DNA from: Chryseobacterium sp. ZHDP1
GTDB taxonomy: Bacteria > Bacteroidota > Bacteroidia > Flavobacteriales > Weeksellaceae
Assembly (NCBI RefSeq): GCF_018603435.1
Contig: NZ_CP075682.1
Location: 3,472,001 to 3,536,000 of the forward strand
DNA length: 64,000 nucleotides
Direction of reading: 5' to 3'
In this document: one piece after another, positions 53,389 through 61,345 of the stretch
Position numbering within the stretch: position 1 is the first letter of the stretch
Layout: every line of letters begins with the position of its first letter
Translations under genes and position numbers: made by a program
Notes under the pieces: generated by a model
What the model saw: only the letters and a program-made list of their open reading frames with translations
Databases searched by the model: none
What the model was told of the DNA's origin: nothing

Positions 53389-53396
53389 TATATTTG
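53389..53396 (+). promoter_or_regulatory. -7 box for fabD
   Basis: TATATTTG (TAnnTTTG), 21 bases before the fabD ATG at 53418. A TTG at 53373-53375 is only 13 bases upstream, closer than usual. Confidence 0.5.
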
Positions 53397-53417
53397 CATA
53401 ATATTTTAAATTAATAC

Positions 53418-54293
53418 ATGAAAGCACTTGTATTTCCAGGGCAGGGTTCTCAGTTCGTAGGAATGGGAAAAGAATTGTACGATTCTAGAAAAGACATCAA
53501 AGATCTGATGGAATCTGCCAATGAAATTTTAGGGTTTGATATCCTTTCAATAATGTTCAGAGGAACGGATGAAGATCTTAAAAAAACGGAGGTTACCCAG
53601 CCTTCAATTTTTATCCACTCGGTTGCTGCTTTAAAAGCTGTGAACGGTCTTGGAGCTGAAATGGTTGCAGGACATTCTTTAGGAGAATTTTCAGCACTGG
53701 TTGCCAACGGAGTTTTATCTTTTGATGACGGTCTGAAGCTGGTTTCCGAGAGAGCAAAAGCAATGCAGGAAGCCTGTGATGCCAATCCAAGTTCTATGGC
53801 TGCTATTTTAGGATTGGAAGATGCTAAAGTAGAGGAAATCTGTGCATCAATCAGCGGAATTGTCGTTCCTGCAAATTATAACTGTCCGGGACAGCTGGTA
53901 ATTTCCGGTGAAACGGCATCTGTAGAAGAAGCTTGTGCAAAACTGAAAGAAGCAGGAGCAAAAAGAGCTTTACTGTTGCCGGTAAACGGAGCATTCCACT
54001 CACCATTGATGCAGCCTGCGCAGGAAAGATTAGCAGCGGCAATAGAAAAAACAAAATTCAGAAAAGCGACCATTCCGGTTTATCAGAATATTACAACAAC
54101 TGCAATCTCTGATCCTGAAGAAATTAAGAAAAACCTTATTGCACAGCTTACAGGTCCTGTAAAATGGACGCAGTCTGTTCAGAATATGATTAAAGACGGC
54201 GCCAATAACTTCGTGGAAGTGGGACCGGGAAAAACTTTACAGGGACTCATCAAGAAAATTGATTCTTCTGTAGATGTAGCTTCTGCAATCTAA
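53418..54293 (+). CDS. fabD: Malonyl-CoA:ACP transacylase
   Basis: 291 residues, full length. FPGQGSQFVGMG at the start, active-site Ser in GHSLGEFSALVA near residue 87, FMRG-type RGTDEDLKKTEVTQPSIF, and active-site His in VNGAFHSPLM, with FVEVGPGKTLQGLIKK at the end. Loads malonyl onto acyl-carrier protein for fatty-acid synthesis. The GHMP kinase follows after 11 bp and may be cotranscribed. Confidence 0.97.
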   Translation: MKALVFPGQGSQFVGMGKELYDSRKDIKDLMESANEILGFDILSIMFRGTDEDLKKTEVTQPSIFIHSVAALKAVNGLGAEMVAGHSLGEFSALVANGVLSFDDGLKLVSERAKAMQEACDANPSSMAAILGLEDAKVEEICASISGIVVPANYNCPGQLVISGETASVEEACAKLKEAGAKRALLLPVNGAFHSPLMQPAQERLAAAIEKTKFRKATIPVYQNITTTAISDPEEIKKNLIAQLTGPVKWTQSVQNMIKDGANNFVEVGPGKTLQGLIKKIDSSVDVASAI

Positions 54294-54304
54294 TTAATAA
54301 AATC

Positions 54305-55207
54305 ATGGGCGAGATATTTTCACCGGGAAAGCTGATGCTTACTTCAGAATATTTCGCAATGGACGGAGCTCTTGTCTTAGCGGTACCTACCAGGCTGGGA
54401 CAAGAGTTTTCTTTTGAAGAAATTCATGATGAAAAATCTCTCATTATGTGGGAAGCTTATCATCAGAACAAATTATGGCTGAAAGCTGTCATCGATTATC
54501 AGAACTGGCAGATTTTAGAAACCAACATTCCAGCCAGTGCTGAATTTATTTTAAAAACCTTAAAAAACGTTCAGTCACTTTCTGCTATTACATTCAAAAA
54601 TAATTTTACTTACCATTTAAAGACCAACCTTCAGTTTCCTGCAGATTACGGTTTAGGAAGCAGCTCTACTTTAATGACCAATCTTGCGGAGTGGGCGGAG
54701 ATCGATCCATTTTATTTAAATAAGATAAGTCTGGGCGGAAGCGGATACGATATTGCTGTGGCAAAAGAGAAATCGGCGGTTCTGTATCAAAGTGTTCCTG
54801 AAATTAAATATGAAAAGGTAAATTTTAATCCTTCTTTTAAAGATGAATTGATTTTTATCCATTTAAATCAAAAACAGGACAGCCGCGAAGGAATTAATTT
54901 TTACAAGTCTAAAACCAAGTCCCAAAAACGGGTTGATGAATTTTCGGATATTACAAGAAATATTTTACTATGCAATAAATTGGAAAATTTTTCTGAACTA
55001 ATGTTGATTCATGAGCAAAAAATATCGGATTTTCTTGAAATTCCTACAGTTAAGGCTAAATTTTTCGCAGATTGCCCTGTTTTTGTCAAAAGTTTGGGAG
55101 CTTGGGGAGGAGATTTTGTAATGAGCTCAAAATTTGACGGCTTTAAGGACTATTTTTGGGGAAAAGGTTTTCACACAATTTTCGGATGGTCTGAAATAAT
55201 TGCTTGA
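54305..55207 (+). CDS. GYDIA-family GHMP kinase
   Basis: 300 residues. Starts EIFSPGKLMLTSEYFAMDGALVLAVPT, the GHMP N-terminal motif. The phosphate-binding loop is PADYGLGSSSTLMTNLAEW, and the family name motif GGSGYDIAVAK comes next. The end GAWGGDFVMSS is the third GHMP motif. A mevalonate-kinase-like small-molecule kinase; the Flavobacteriia lineage has this type, and its exact substrate is not known to me (mevalonate or phosphomevalonate is likely). Confidence 0.88.
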   Translation: MGEIFSPGKLMLTSEYFAMDGALVLAVPTRLGQEFSFEEIHDEKSLIMWEAYHQNKLWLKAVIDYQNWQILETNIPASAEFILKTLKNVQSLSAITFKNNFTYHLKTNLQFPADYGLGSSSTLMTNLAEWAEIDPFYLNKISLGGSGYDIAVAKEKSAVLYQSVPEIKYEKVNFNPSFKDELIFIHLNQKQDSREGINFYKSKTKSQKRVDEFSDITRNILLCNKLENFSELMLIHEQKISDFLEIPTVKAKFFADCPVFVKSLGAWGGDFVMSSKFDGFKDYFWGKGFHTIFGWSEIIA

Positions 55208-55294
55208 TTTTCAATCTTTTATAAGGTTTATTTTTTATTTGTCATTCTGACTTATATCATTATATTTAACCACCTTTAACAATTAATTAATATT

Positions 55295-55302
55295 TAATTT
55301 TG
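55295..55302 (+). promoter_or_regulatory. -7 box for pckA
   Basis: TAATTTTG (TAnnTTTG), 35 bases before the ATG at 55338. Predicted start near 55308, leader about 30 nt. Confidence 0.5.
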
Positions 55303-55337
55303 TTATACCCAAAAAAGAAATAGAAAATATAAGTAAA

Positions 55338-56957
55338 ATGAAACACGCTAAAATCATCCAAGATTTAGAAAAATTAGGGATTAAAGGAAATTACGAAGTA
55401 GTGTACAATCCATCTTACGAAGAATTGTATCAGGCTGAAGTTTCTCCTGAAAATCAGGGCTTTGAGAAAGCTGAGCTTACGGAATCTGGTGCAGTATCAG
55501 TAAAAACAGGAATTTTCACAGGTCGTTCTCCTAAAGACAGGTACATAGTTCAGGATGATGTTACAAGAGAAACGATTTTCTGGGACGGGAAAGTAAACTT
55601 GCCGACTACTCCGGAAATTTTTGCGTCTTGTAAAGATTTAGTGCTGAACCAACTTGCTGCTGCAAAGAAAATTTATGTAGTAGATGCTTTCTGCGGAACC
55701 AATGCAGATACGAGACTAAAAGTGAGGTTCATCGTTGAAGTAGCGTGGCAGGCACATTTCGTTACCAATATGTTTATCCGTCCTTCTCATTACGAGCTGG
55801 AAAACTTTGGTGAGCCGGATTTTACCGTAATCAATGGTTCTAAAACAACGAATCCAAACTGGGAAGCACAGGAACTGAATTCTGAAAACTTCGTGATGTT
55901 CAACCTTACTGAAAAACTTCAGATTATCGGAGGAACATGGTACGGCGGAGAAATGAAAAAAGGAATGTTCGCAATGATGAACTATTACCTTCCGCTAAAA
56001 GGAATGGCTTCAATGCACTGTTCTGCAAACGTAGGAGAAGAAGGAGACGTAGCTCTTTTCTTCGGACTTTCAGGAACAGGAAAAACAACTTTATCTGCAG
56101 ATCCGAAAAGATATCTGATCGGAGACGACGAACACGGTTGGGATAACAACGGGGTTTTCAACTATGAAGGAGGTTGCTATGCAAAAGTAATCGATCTTTC
56201 GGAAGAAAAAGAACCGGATATTTTCAGAGCCATTAAAAGAGATGCGCTTTTGGAAAACGTGGTGGTAAACAACGGAGTTTCAGATTATACAGACGGATCG
56301 ATCACAGAAAACACAAGAGTTTCTTATCCTATTTATCATATTAATAAAATTGTTCTGCCTTCAAAAGCAGGACACGCTAAAAAGATCGTTTATCTTTCTG
56401 CAGATGCTTTCGGAGTATTGCCTCCGGTTTCTATTCTGGATGAAGATCAGGCACAATACCATTTCCTTTGCGGGTATACATCGAAATTAGCGGGAACTGA
56501 AAGAGGAATTACCTCTCCGGAACCGTCTTTCTCTCCTGCATTCGGGGAAGCTTTCTTAACATTACACCCAACAATGTACTCTAAAACATTGATCGGGAAA
56601 ATGAAAGAACACGGTGCAAAAGCATATCTGGTAAACACAGGCTGGAACGGAACAGGAAAGAGAATTTCTCTTAAAGATACAAGAGCAATTATCGATGCGA
56701 TCCTCGATGGTTCTATCGAAAATGCTCCGAAAACAAGAATTCCGATCATGAATCTGGAAGTTCCTACCGCATTGCCAAATGTTTCTGAAGGAATCTTAGA
56801 TCCGAGAAATACGTATAATGATGCTTCTGAATGGGAAGAAAAAGCGAAAGATTTAGCTTCAAGATATATTAAGAACTTTGAGCAGTACTGCAATACCGAA
56901 GAAGGTAAAAAATTAATTCCTTCCGGACCTCAGTTACAAGAACAGACAACCAACTAA
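55338..56957 (+). CDS. pckA: Phosphoenolpyruvate carboxykinase (ATP)
   Basis: 539 residues, normal length. [12 protein letters not shown] substrate loop, [16 protein letters not shown]-loop [12 protein letters not shown] near residue 243, metal-site [11 protein letters not shown], and the late [10 protein letters not shown]. Converts oxaloacetate and ATP to PEP and CO2 in gluconeogenesis. A monocistronic layout is suggested by its own promoter and terminator. Confidence 0.98.
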   Translation: MKHAKIIQDLEKLGIKGNYEVVYNPSYEELYQAEVSPENQGFEKAELTESGAVSVKTGIFTGRSPKDRYIVQDDVTRETIFWDGKVNLPTTPEIFASCKDLVLNQLAAAKKIYVVDAFCGTNADTRLKVRFIVEVAWQAHFVTNMFIRPSHYELENFGEPDFTVINGSKTTNPNWEAQELNSENFVMFNLTEKLQIIGGTWYGGEMKKGMFAMMNYYLPLKGMASMHCSANVGEEGDVALFFGLSGTGKTTLSADPKRYLIGDDEHGWDNNGVFNYEGGCYAKVIDLSEEKEPDIFRAIKRDALLENVVVNNGVSDYTDGSITENTRVSYPIYHINKIVLPSKAGHAKKIVYLSADAFGVLPPVSILDEDQAQYHFLCGYTSKLAGTERGITSPEPSFSPAFGEAFLTLHPTMYSKTLIGKMKEHGAKAYLVNTGWNGTGKRISLKDTRAIIDAILDGSIENAPKTRIPIMNLEVPTALPNVSEGILDPRNTYNDASEWEEKAKDLASRYIKNFEQYCNTEEGKKLIPSGPQLQEQTTN

Positions 56958-56963
56958 AAATAG

Positions 56964-56993
56964 AAATCCTCATCGCCTGATGAGGATTTTTTT
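56964..56993 (+). terminator. Intrinsic terminator after pckA
   Basis: 11-bp perfect stem (56964-56974 with 56979-56989, core ATCCTCATC/GATGAGGAT), loop GCCT and a T run. It lies in the 67 bp between convergent pckA and aroQ. The A-rich left flank could let it work from both sides. Confidence 0.9.
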
Positions 56994-57024
56994 ATTTGTA
57001 TTCCGGCAGATTTCTGTTGGAAAA

Positions 57025-57432
57025 TTACTTCAGGCTCAGAATAGCCAGTCTGTAACCATCCATTCCGAAACCGGATAAAACAGCATCTGTATTTGCTGCT
57101 GTTACAGATTTCTGGCGGAATTCTTCTCTTTTATAAATATTGCTGATGTGAACCTCAACTTTTGGTTTACGGATGTTTTTTAAACAATCGGCAATAGCAT
57201 AAGAATAATGTGTAAAAGCTCCCGGATTAATAATCAGGGCATCAAATTCATCTTTCTGAAGCTGGTTGATAATTTCCCCTTCAATATTAGACTGATAATA
57301 TTCCAGTTGATGCGAAGGAAAATCGGTTCTTAAACGATCCAGATAATCCTCCATGGAAACTGTTCCGTAAATTTCGGGCTCTCGGGTTCCTAATAAATTC
57401 AGATTGGGACCATTAACGATAAGAATTTTCAT
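57025..57432 (-). CDS. aroQ: Type II 3-dehydroquinate dehydratase
   Basis: 135 residues from the ATG at 57432 (KILIVNGPNLNLLGTREPEIYG). Nine more codons are open upstream but overlap the -7 box. Active-site Tyr in PEIYG, QSNIEGEIINQL, IINPGAFTHYSYAIADCL and the catalytic His in VEVHISNIYKREEFR are all present. Third step of the shikimate pathway. It faces pckA. Confidence 0.95.
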   Translation of the reverse strand: MKILIVNGPNLNLLGTREPEIYGTVSMEDYLDRLRTDFPSHQLEYYQSNIEGEIINQLQKDEFDALIINPGAFTHYSYAIADCLKNIRKPKVEVHISNIYKREEFRQKSVTAANTDAVLSGFGMDGYRLAILSLK

Positions 57433-57447
57433 TGAAAATAATTTATC

Positions 57448-57455
57448 CAAAGATA
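57448..57455 (-). promoter_or_regulatory. -7 box for aroQ
   Basis: The minus strand reads TATCTTTG, 15 bases before the ATG at 57432. Predicted start near 57442. Supports the shorter aroQ start. Confidence 0.5.
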
Positions 57456-57539
57456 GCACATTTTAAAAACACATTTAAATGCAAAATTTCCTCTATTCTT
57501 AAAATTTTATTTGATGGTATTTTAAAATTTAACAAAGTT

Positions 57540-57566
57540 AAAACCGCAGAGATTTTCTGCGGTTTT
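57540..57566 (-). terminator. Terminator hairpin after the small membrane-protein genes
   Basis: 11-bp perfect stem AAAACCGCAGA (57540-57550) with TCTGCGGTTTT (57556-57566), loop GATTT. T residues on both strands let it act either way. It lies 4 bases after the stop of the frameshifted small gene at 57571-57680 and before aroQ, so it probably ends the minus-strand unit 59265-57571. Confidence 0.8.
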
Positions 57567-57570
57567 CTTT

Positions 57571-57680
57571 TCATTTTAGCTTTTTGTAAATTTTATAAAC
57601 AAAATAAATTAATAGTATGAGCAAAAAAAAATAATAGATTGCCATACAAATAATCCAAGGCTAAATTCATTTATTTCCAT
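57571..57680 (-). pseudogene. Small one-helix membrane protein, frame broken at a 9-base T run
   Basis: ATG at 57680 (minus) begins MEINEFSLGLFVWQSIIFF and, in the given sequence, runs into TAA at 57609 after 23 residues. If one T is added to the T9 run (about 57623-57631), the frame instead gives LLILLIYFVYKIYKKLK and stops at 57571, a 36-residue protein with one membrane helix and a basic end. Support: the start lies 4 bases after the previous gene's stop, and the terminator hairpin lies 4 bases after the restored stop. Either a sequencing or assembly error, a phase-variable tract, a -1 slippage site, or a true frameshift. Confidence 0.45.
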
Positions 57681-57684
57681 ACTA

Positions 57685-57888
57685 TTATTTTCTATCTTGT
57701 ATTCGTAAATAATATCTAAGTATATAAATTAGTAATACACTAACAAGACTTATAATAGAAACATAAAGAGATACTGCTAATAATTTATCATTTACCTTTT
57801 CGGAAAAAGGATTCAAATATCTAATGATTAAATGAATTATGAATGCAATGATAAAAACGATACGTAATAAAAATATATACTTATTCAT
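57685..57888 (-). CDS. Small membrane protein, unknown function
   Basis: 67 residues with two hydrophobic segments (about residues 5-23 and 38-60) and a basic end YYLRIQDRK. No family recognised. Lies 12 bases after the lipoprotein gene and 4 bases before the broken small gene, so the three look cotranscribed. Small two-helix proteins beside secreted or lipid-anchored proteins can be immunity or anchoring partners, but nothing here proves this. Confidence 0.6.
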   Translation of the reverse strand: MNKYIFLLRIVFIIAFIIHLIIRYLNPFSEKVNDKLLAVSLYVSIISLVSVLLIYILRYYLRIQDRK

Positions 57889-57900
57889 GATTTTGTAATT

Positions 57901-59265
57901 TTAAAAGGAAAATGTTGAACCAATAATATTTCCATTGTTAGGATTAACAATAATAGTAATTTTTATTGGAGTATCAATTGTTACATTTAAACCTTGAATA
58001 GTTACTCCTTTTTTTACAATAATATTTATGTTAATTTTAGCATACACATTACCATTACTGATGTAAGGAAATGGACCATCCCATTTATTATTAGGATCTT
58101 CATATACAAAGCTCCATAATGATGTTATTCCATACTGATTCATAACAATATCATGAATATTAAATGCACTTGTACCTAAATTATAACTTCGCACTTTAAT
58201 ACTAACACCAGAATCATTAAACTTCATCAATCTTAGTTTTACTCTCGAATTTGTTATTGGATATGGATCACCAAGTTCAGCATTATTATCATTTGTTCCA
58301 AGTTCAAAGAGCGAATTATTAGCTGTAAATCCATTATTTTGTGTATTAAAAAATTCTTGCCAAGAACTATAATGCTCAGTATTATTGCTATTTAATGAAC
58401 TATCAAAATGTATCTTAGGCATCCCATTAGAGTTCACAAACCAATTCTGAAACTGCTGTATTGTTACCGTAGGATTACTACTAAAGAAATCTATTGAAAA
58501 ATTTACATAACTCGTATCACTCGACAAAAGCAAAGCCTGATAACATTTAAATTTATTTTTAGCCGATAAACTGTTATACAGAGCCCAATGAGAAGGGTCT
58601 GCATACACATGGATAAGCCCATCCACATTAGGAGTTGCACCGCCACCGTAATTATCTCCTGCTCCGTTAAAATCATCCGGAGCTTCCTCATCGCACGTAT
58701 TTGCAATCCCATAAGATCCTAATCTCCAGCATCCATTACAATCTCCGTCACCCGGATCAGTATGTCCTGCCCAACATTGGAAATACTCTGTCATATAAAA
58801 AGAAGATCCGCACTTGGAAGCCTGTGCTTTTTTTGAAATAAACTCGCATTTGTAACCAACCTTGTTATTGGTCTCAGGAATAATAGCAGGGGTAAATTTT
58901 ACTAAATATTTTTTCCAGCTGTCTATCTTTTTAGTAAATACCAGATTGTAAAAGACTCCGATTTCAGTTTCGTTTTTCTTTTTTAGATATATTGCGTATT
59001 CGGTAACCTCACCATTCTTTAAGGTTTTCTTTATTTTGGCTGTATCCATGATAAAATCAGAAGGATTATAATCTTCCGTAAAGTCCTGTACTTTTGCCAT
59101 CAAAGAGCTTTCATCCGGAGATTTTGCAGCCTGTAATACTTCTTTAAAGCTTGCATCAAACTTCGATTTGTGCGTTTGATCAGATAGAGTATCTGAAGTG
59201 TTTTCTGTTCTGCAGGAGAAAATACACATTAATGCCATTAGCATTATGAAATAAGATTTTTTCAT
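57901..59265 (-). CDS. Lipoprotein of unknown function
   Basis: 454 residues. A lipoprotein signal MKKSYFIMLMALMCIFSC (lipid-modified Cys near residue 18) is followed by a charged region to about residue 150. A Cys-rich stretch (CGSSFYMTEYFQCWAG and DGDCNGCWRLGSYG, about residues 158-200) comes next, and then a longer C-terminal part rich in Asn and Ser with beta-strand character ending NGNIIGSTFSF. No catalytic motif recognised. The Cys-rich centre could bind metal or form disulphides. Located at the cell envelope. Upstream lies the structured element at 59518-59681. Confidence 0.7.
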   Translation of the reverse strand: MKKSYFIMLMALMCIFSCRTENTSDTLSDQTHKSKFDASFKEVLQAAKSPDESSLMAKVQDFTEDYNPSDFIMDTAKIKKTLKNGEVTEYAIYLKKKNETEIGVFYNLVFTKKIDSWKKYLVKFTPAIIPETNNKVGYKCEFISKKAQASKCGSSFYMTEYFQCWAGHTDPGDGDCNGCWRLGSYGIANTCDEEAPDDFNGAGDNYGGGATPNVDGLIHVYADPSHWALYNSLSAKNKFKCYQALLLSSDTSYVNFSIDFFSSNPTVTIQQFQNWFVNSNGMPKIHFDSSLNSNNTEHYSSWQEFFNTQNNGFTANNSLFELGTNDNNAELGDPYPITNSRVKLRLMKFNDSGVSIKVRSYNLGTSAFNIHDIVMNQYGITSLWSFVYEDPNNKWDGPFPYISNGNVYAKININIIVKKGVTIQGLNVTIDTPIKITIIVNPNNGNIIGSTFSF

Positions 59266-59761
59266 TTTGTTATTAATTTTTAAAGTTGTGAATTTATATT
59301 TTTTTAATTCTAATCAATACAGGGAAAACCCCATATTTTTGTCCATAGTGTTGCGGGTTATTTTATCCCGACCTATTCAGTATTTTCATCGTTTTCAGAT
59401 TTTTTAATTAAACATTTTCATGTGTAAAAATAAATTTGCAGTACGGCAAAAGCTGTCGTATTAATTTTAATAAAAAGCCTTAGACAAAAATTAATCGGGA
59501 GATAGAATCATGCAAAAGGCACGGAGCAAAAATCGATCTGGCAAAGAGGTACCGCTAAGAACCTAAAGGACAAGAAAGGCTTCGCCCGTGCCAGTTATAG
59601 ATACACGGGCGTAAGTCTATCAAAATTTTGTCCTTAAAAGAAGATTAGCGGTTTTCTTTGACCAAAATTGATAGCTTACGCTTGTTTCGTTAAAATTATG
59701 GATGCTAATATAGAAATAAAAAATATTACTTTTTATAACACATCAAAATTTTTTTCAAAGG
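59266..59761. other. 496-bp gene-free stretch with a structured element
   Basis: No credible gene on either strand. It holds the elaborate inverted-repeat element at 59518-59681 and a plus-strand TATTTTTG at 59334-59341 with no gene after it. That box could start a non-coding transcript running through the element. The lipoprotein promoter must also be here, but no clear TAnnTTTG box was found for it. Confidence 0.6.
59518..59681. repeat. Nested inverted repeats with alternative pairings
   Basis: Nested arms: CCGCTAA (59552-59558)/TTAGCGG (59645-59651), AAGGACAA (59566-59573)/TTGTCCTT (59628-59635) and CGCCCGTG (59583-59590)/CACGGGCG (59604-59611), with AAAGA (59543-59547)/TCTTT (59655-59659) outside. 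Competing pairings: GGCACGG (59518-59524) with CCGTGCC (59586-59592), and GCGTAAG (59609-59615) plus AATTTTG (59624-59630) with CAAAATT (59663-59669) plus CTTACGC (59675-59681). It may be a structured RNA, a mobile-element end or a REP-type element. No coding capacity. Confidence 0.7.
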
Positions 59762-60442
59762 TTATCCTTTATTTTGGGTATCATCTATAGATTTGTTCTT
59801 TCTGGAAGAATTTACCATAGCAATGAGGTTTTCAAGGGTATATTCTGAAGCCTTCTGCTCTCCCTGAAATATAATTTTTCCCAATCTTGCCACGTCACCT
59901 ATATAGACATACAGCTCCCTGTAAATCCCTTTGTTGGCAGAGGTAAAGGCTTTCCTCTGCTGTTGGAAGCTGCTCTGCTCATTGCTTTTTGTGGTAATGG
60001 CATCAAACGCGTTTTGAAGCACCGTTTCGGTATCGGCTTTCATCCCATAGGATGTTAATAGAGCGTTGTTGGCTGCAACAACGTCTTTCAGAGATTTAAG
60101 CCCCATCAGGACGCCTTCAAAATTTCTTTTGTTTACTTTTTTCAGCACCTCGCTGGTTAAAGAATTTTTTATTCCGGCTTTATCAAAGACGAGGTTCAGC
60201 AGTTTCATAGGTTTAGAAAGTTCTTTGCCCAATGTATAAAGTTCTTTTGTAGTCTGCTTTTGCTGTATCAGCAATGCGTCTCCGGTTTCCTTTGCCCTTA
60301 CCTCATCCGTCTTGCTTTGCATTACCGAAAGATAGGCAGCATTGAACAAATGATTTTCTGCTTGAAAAATGGCTAAGTTTCTAGCTAAACTTGTTAGTAA
60401 TGCATCAGCAATCGGCACATACTCTTCTTTTAAGATTCCCAT
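59762..60442 (-). CDS. Helical protein of unknown function
   Basis: 226 residues, no signal peptide or membrane segment, composition typical of an all-helical cytoplasmic protein (long stretches such as LLTSLARNLAIFQAENHLFNA and SEQSSFQQQRKAFTS-like segments rich in Gln, Lys and Leu). I do not recognise a domain. The C-terminal YIGDVARLGKIIFQGEQKASEYTLENL is the most ordered-looking part. Flanked by the structured element on its 3' side and by the 21-bp repeat array on its 5' side. Confidence 0.65.
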   Translation of the reverse strand: MGILKEEYVPIADALLTSLARNLAIFQAENHLFNAAYLSVMQSKTDEVRAKETGDALLIQQKQTTKELYTLGKELSKPMKLLNLVFDKAGIKNSLTSEVLKKVNKRNFEGVLMGLKSLKDVVAANNALLTSYGMKADTETVLQNAFDAITTKSNEQSSFQQQRKAFTSANKGIYRELYVYIGDVARLGKIIFQGEQKASEYTLENLIAMVNSSRKNKSIDDTQNKG

Positions 60443-60518
60443 TATATAATTATTTTAAAAATTCGGAAAATAAAATACACTTTAATCCCTCATCTTTAGA
60501 GGTTTGTATGCTTTTAAT

Positions 60519-60749
60519 GCACTGTTTAGAAGATTATTAATACTGTTGATTATTTTTAATTTAGTATTTACATGAAACGGTGTATTGTTTAGGATAAATT
60601 TTACTTTTTACACGATATTTAAAGCAGTGTTGAGTAATTTTACTGAAGTATTAAGTATTTTTATTCTACTGTGGAACATTTTTATTGTACTGTTAAAGAT
60701 TTTTGTTGCACTGTGGAACATTTTTATCGCAGTATGGAAGATTGAGATT
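60519..60749. repeat. Array of degenerate 21-bp tandem repeats
   Basis: Eleven consecutive 21-bp units in phase: clear copies at 60519, 60540, 60624, 60645, 60666, 60687, 60708 and 60729, poorer ones at 60561, 60582 and 60603. The consensus is close to GCACTGTGGAACATTTTTAT plus one T. Units at 60666 and 60708 are almost identical. 21 bp equals two DNA helical turns and seven codons. Could be a protein-binding array, or the decayed remains of a gene with heptapeptide repeats. Confidence 0.75.
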
Positions 60750-60844
60750 TGTATTTTTCAGGTAAACAGAGATAATATTAAGAATTCTTACACTAAGTTT
60801 ATATAAATTATGCTCTATAACAATTAAGCAAATTTTAAAACTGC

Positions 60845-60852
60845 TAACTTTG
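60845..60852 (+). promoter_or_regulatory. -7 box for the Fur-family gene
   Basis: TAACTTTG (TAnnTTTG), 29 bases before the ATG at 60882. Predicted start near 60858. Confidence 0.5.
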
Positions 60853-60881
60853 AAAGGGCAGATCCATCAAATGTAAATCGT

Positions 60882-61301
60882 ATGAAAAAGGACATTGAGA
60901 ATAAATTAATGAATAAGAATACCAAACCTACAAGCATGAGGATTTTGGTATATGATTTTTTGAGTTCTCAGGAAGCCGCCCTTTCTCTGTCGGAAATTGA
61001 AAATCATTTTGAAAATGCAGACCGGACAACCATTTACCGCACTCTGAAAACATTTGAAGAAAAAGGAATTGTTCACAGCATTCAGGAAAATGCAACAACA
61101 AAATACAAGCTCTGCCACGATGGATGCGATGAACATACCCACAAAGACTGGCATCTTCATTTCTACTGTAAAATCTGCAAACAGACTACCTGTAAAGAAG
61201 ATATTTCGGTCCCGGAAAATATACAGACTCAATTCAGGATTGATGAAATAAGGCTTTTTGCTAAAGGAATCTGCGAAAACTGTCTGGAAAGTTTGCAATA
61301 G
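60882..61301 (+). CDS. Fur-family metal-dependent transcriptional regulator
   Basis: 139 residues. The winged-helix domain has ALSLSEIENHF and the recognition helix ADRTTIYRTLKTFEEKGIVH. The C-terminal dimer domain has a His-rich CHDGCDEHTHKDWHLHFYCKIC and two CxxC pairs (CKIC and CENC) for structural zinc. The next gene, a Zn/Cd-type P1B ATPase, starts 44 bp later, which suggests a zinc-responsive (Zur-like) or general heavy-metal role. Confidence 0.92.
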   Translation: MKKDIENKLMNKNTKPTSMRILVYDFLSSQEAALSLSEIENHFENADRTTIYRTLKTFEEKGIVHSIQENATTKYKLCHDGCDEHTHKDWHLHFYCKICKQTTCKEDISVPENIQTQFRIDEIRLFAKGICENCLESLQ

Positions 61302-61345
61302 TATTGCACGCATTTTGACTGTAATTTTGAATAAAAATTTAAGTT

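Larger units (their letters stand above)
60443..60881. other. 439-bp intergenic region with a 21-bp repeat array
   Basis: Lies between the divergent helical-protein gene (start 60442) and the Fur gene (start 60882). More than half is the degenerate 21-bp array at 60519-60749; the right end has the Fur-gene promoter. A 73-codon frame at 60585-60806 is mostly repeat and is not accepted as a gene. Confidence 0.7.

Noticed and set aside
57432..57620. 62-codon plus-strand frame beside aroQ
   Set aside because: Runs through the terminator hairpin at 57540-57566 and across the antisense of the small gene; no promoter.
59334..59341. Plus-strand TATTTTTG as a gene promoter
   Set aside because: No open frame follows on that strand; kept only as a possible start for a non-coding transcript.
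60519..60749. Possible CRISPR array
   Set aside because: Repeats are contiguous and degenerate with no unique spacers, and no cas genes are present.
60585..60806. 73-codon plus-strand frame rich in Phe, Ile and Leu
   Set aside because: Almost entirely the 21-bp repeat array; no start signal or family; treated as repeat DNA.
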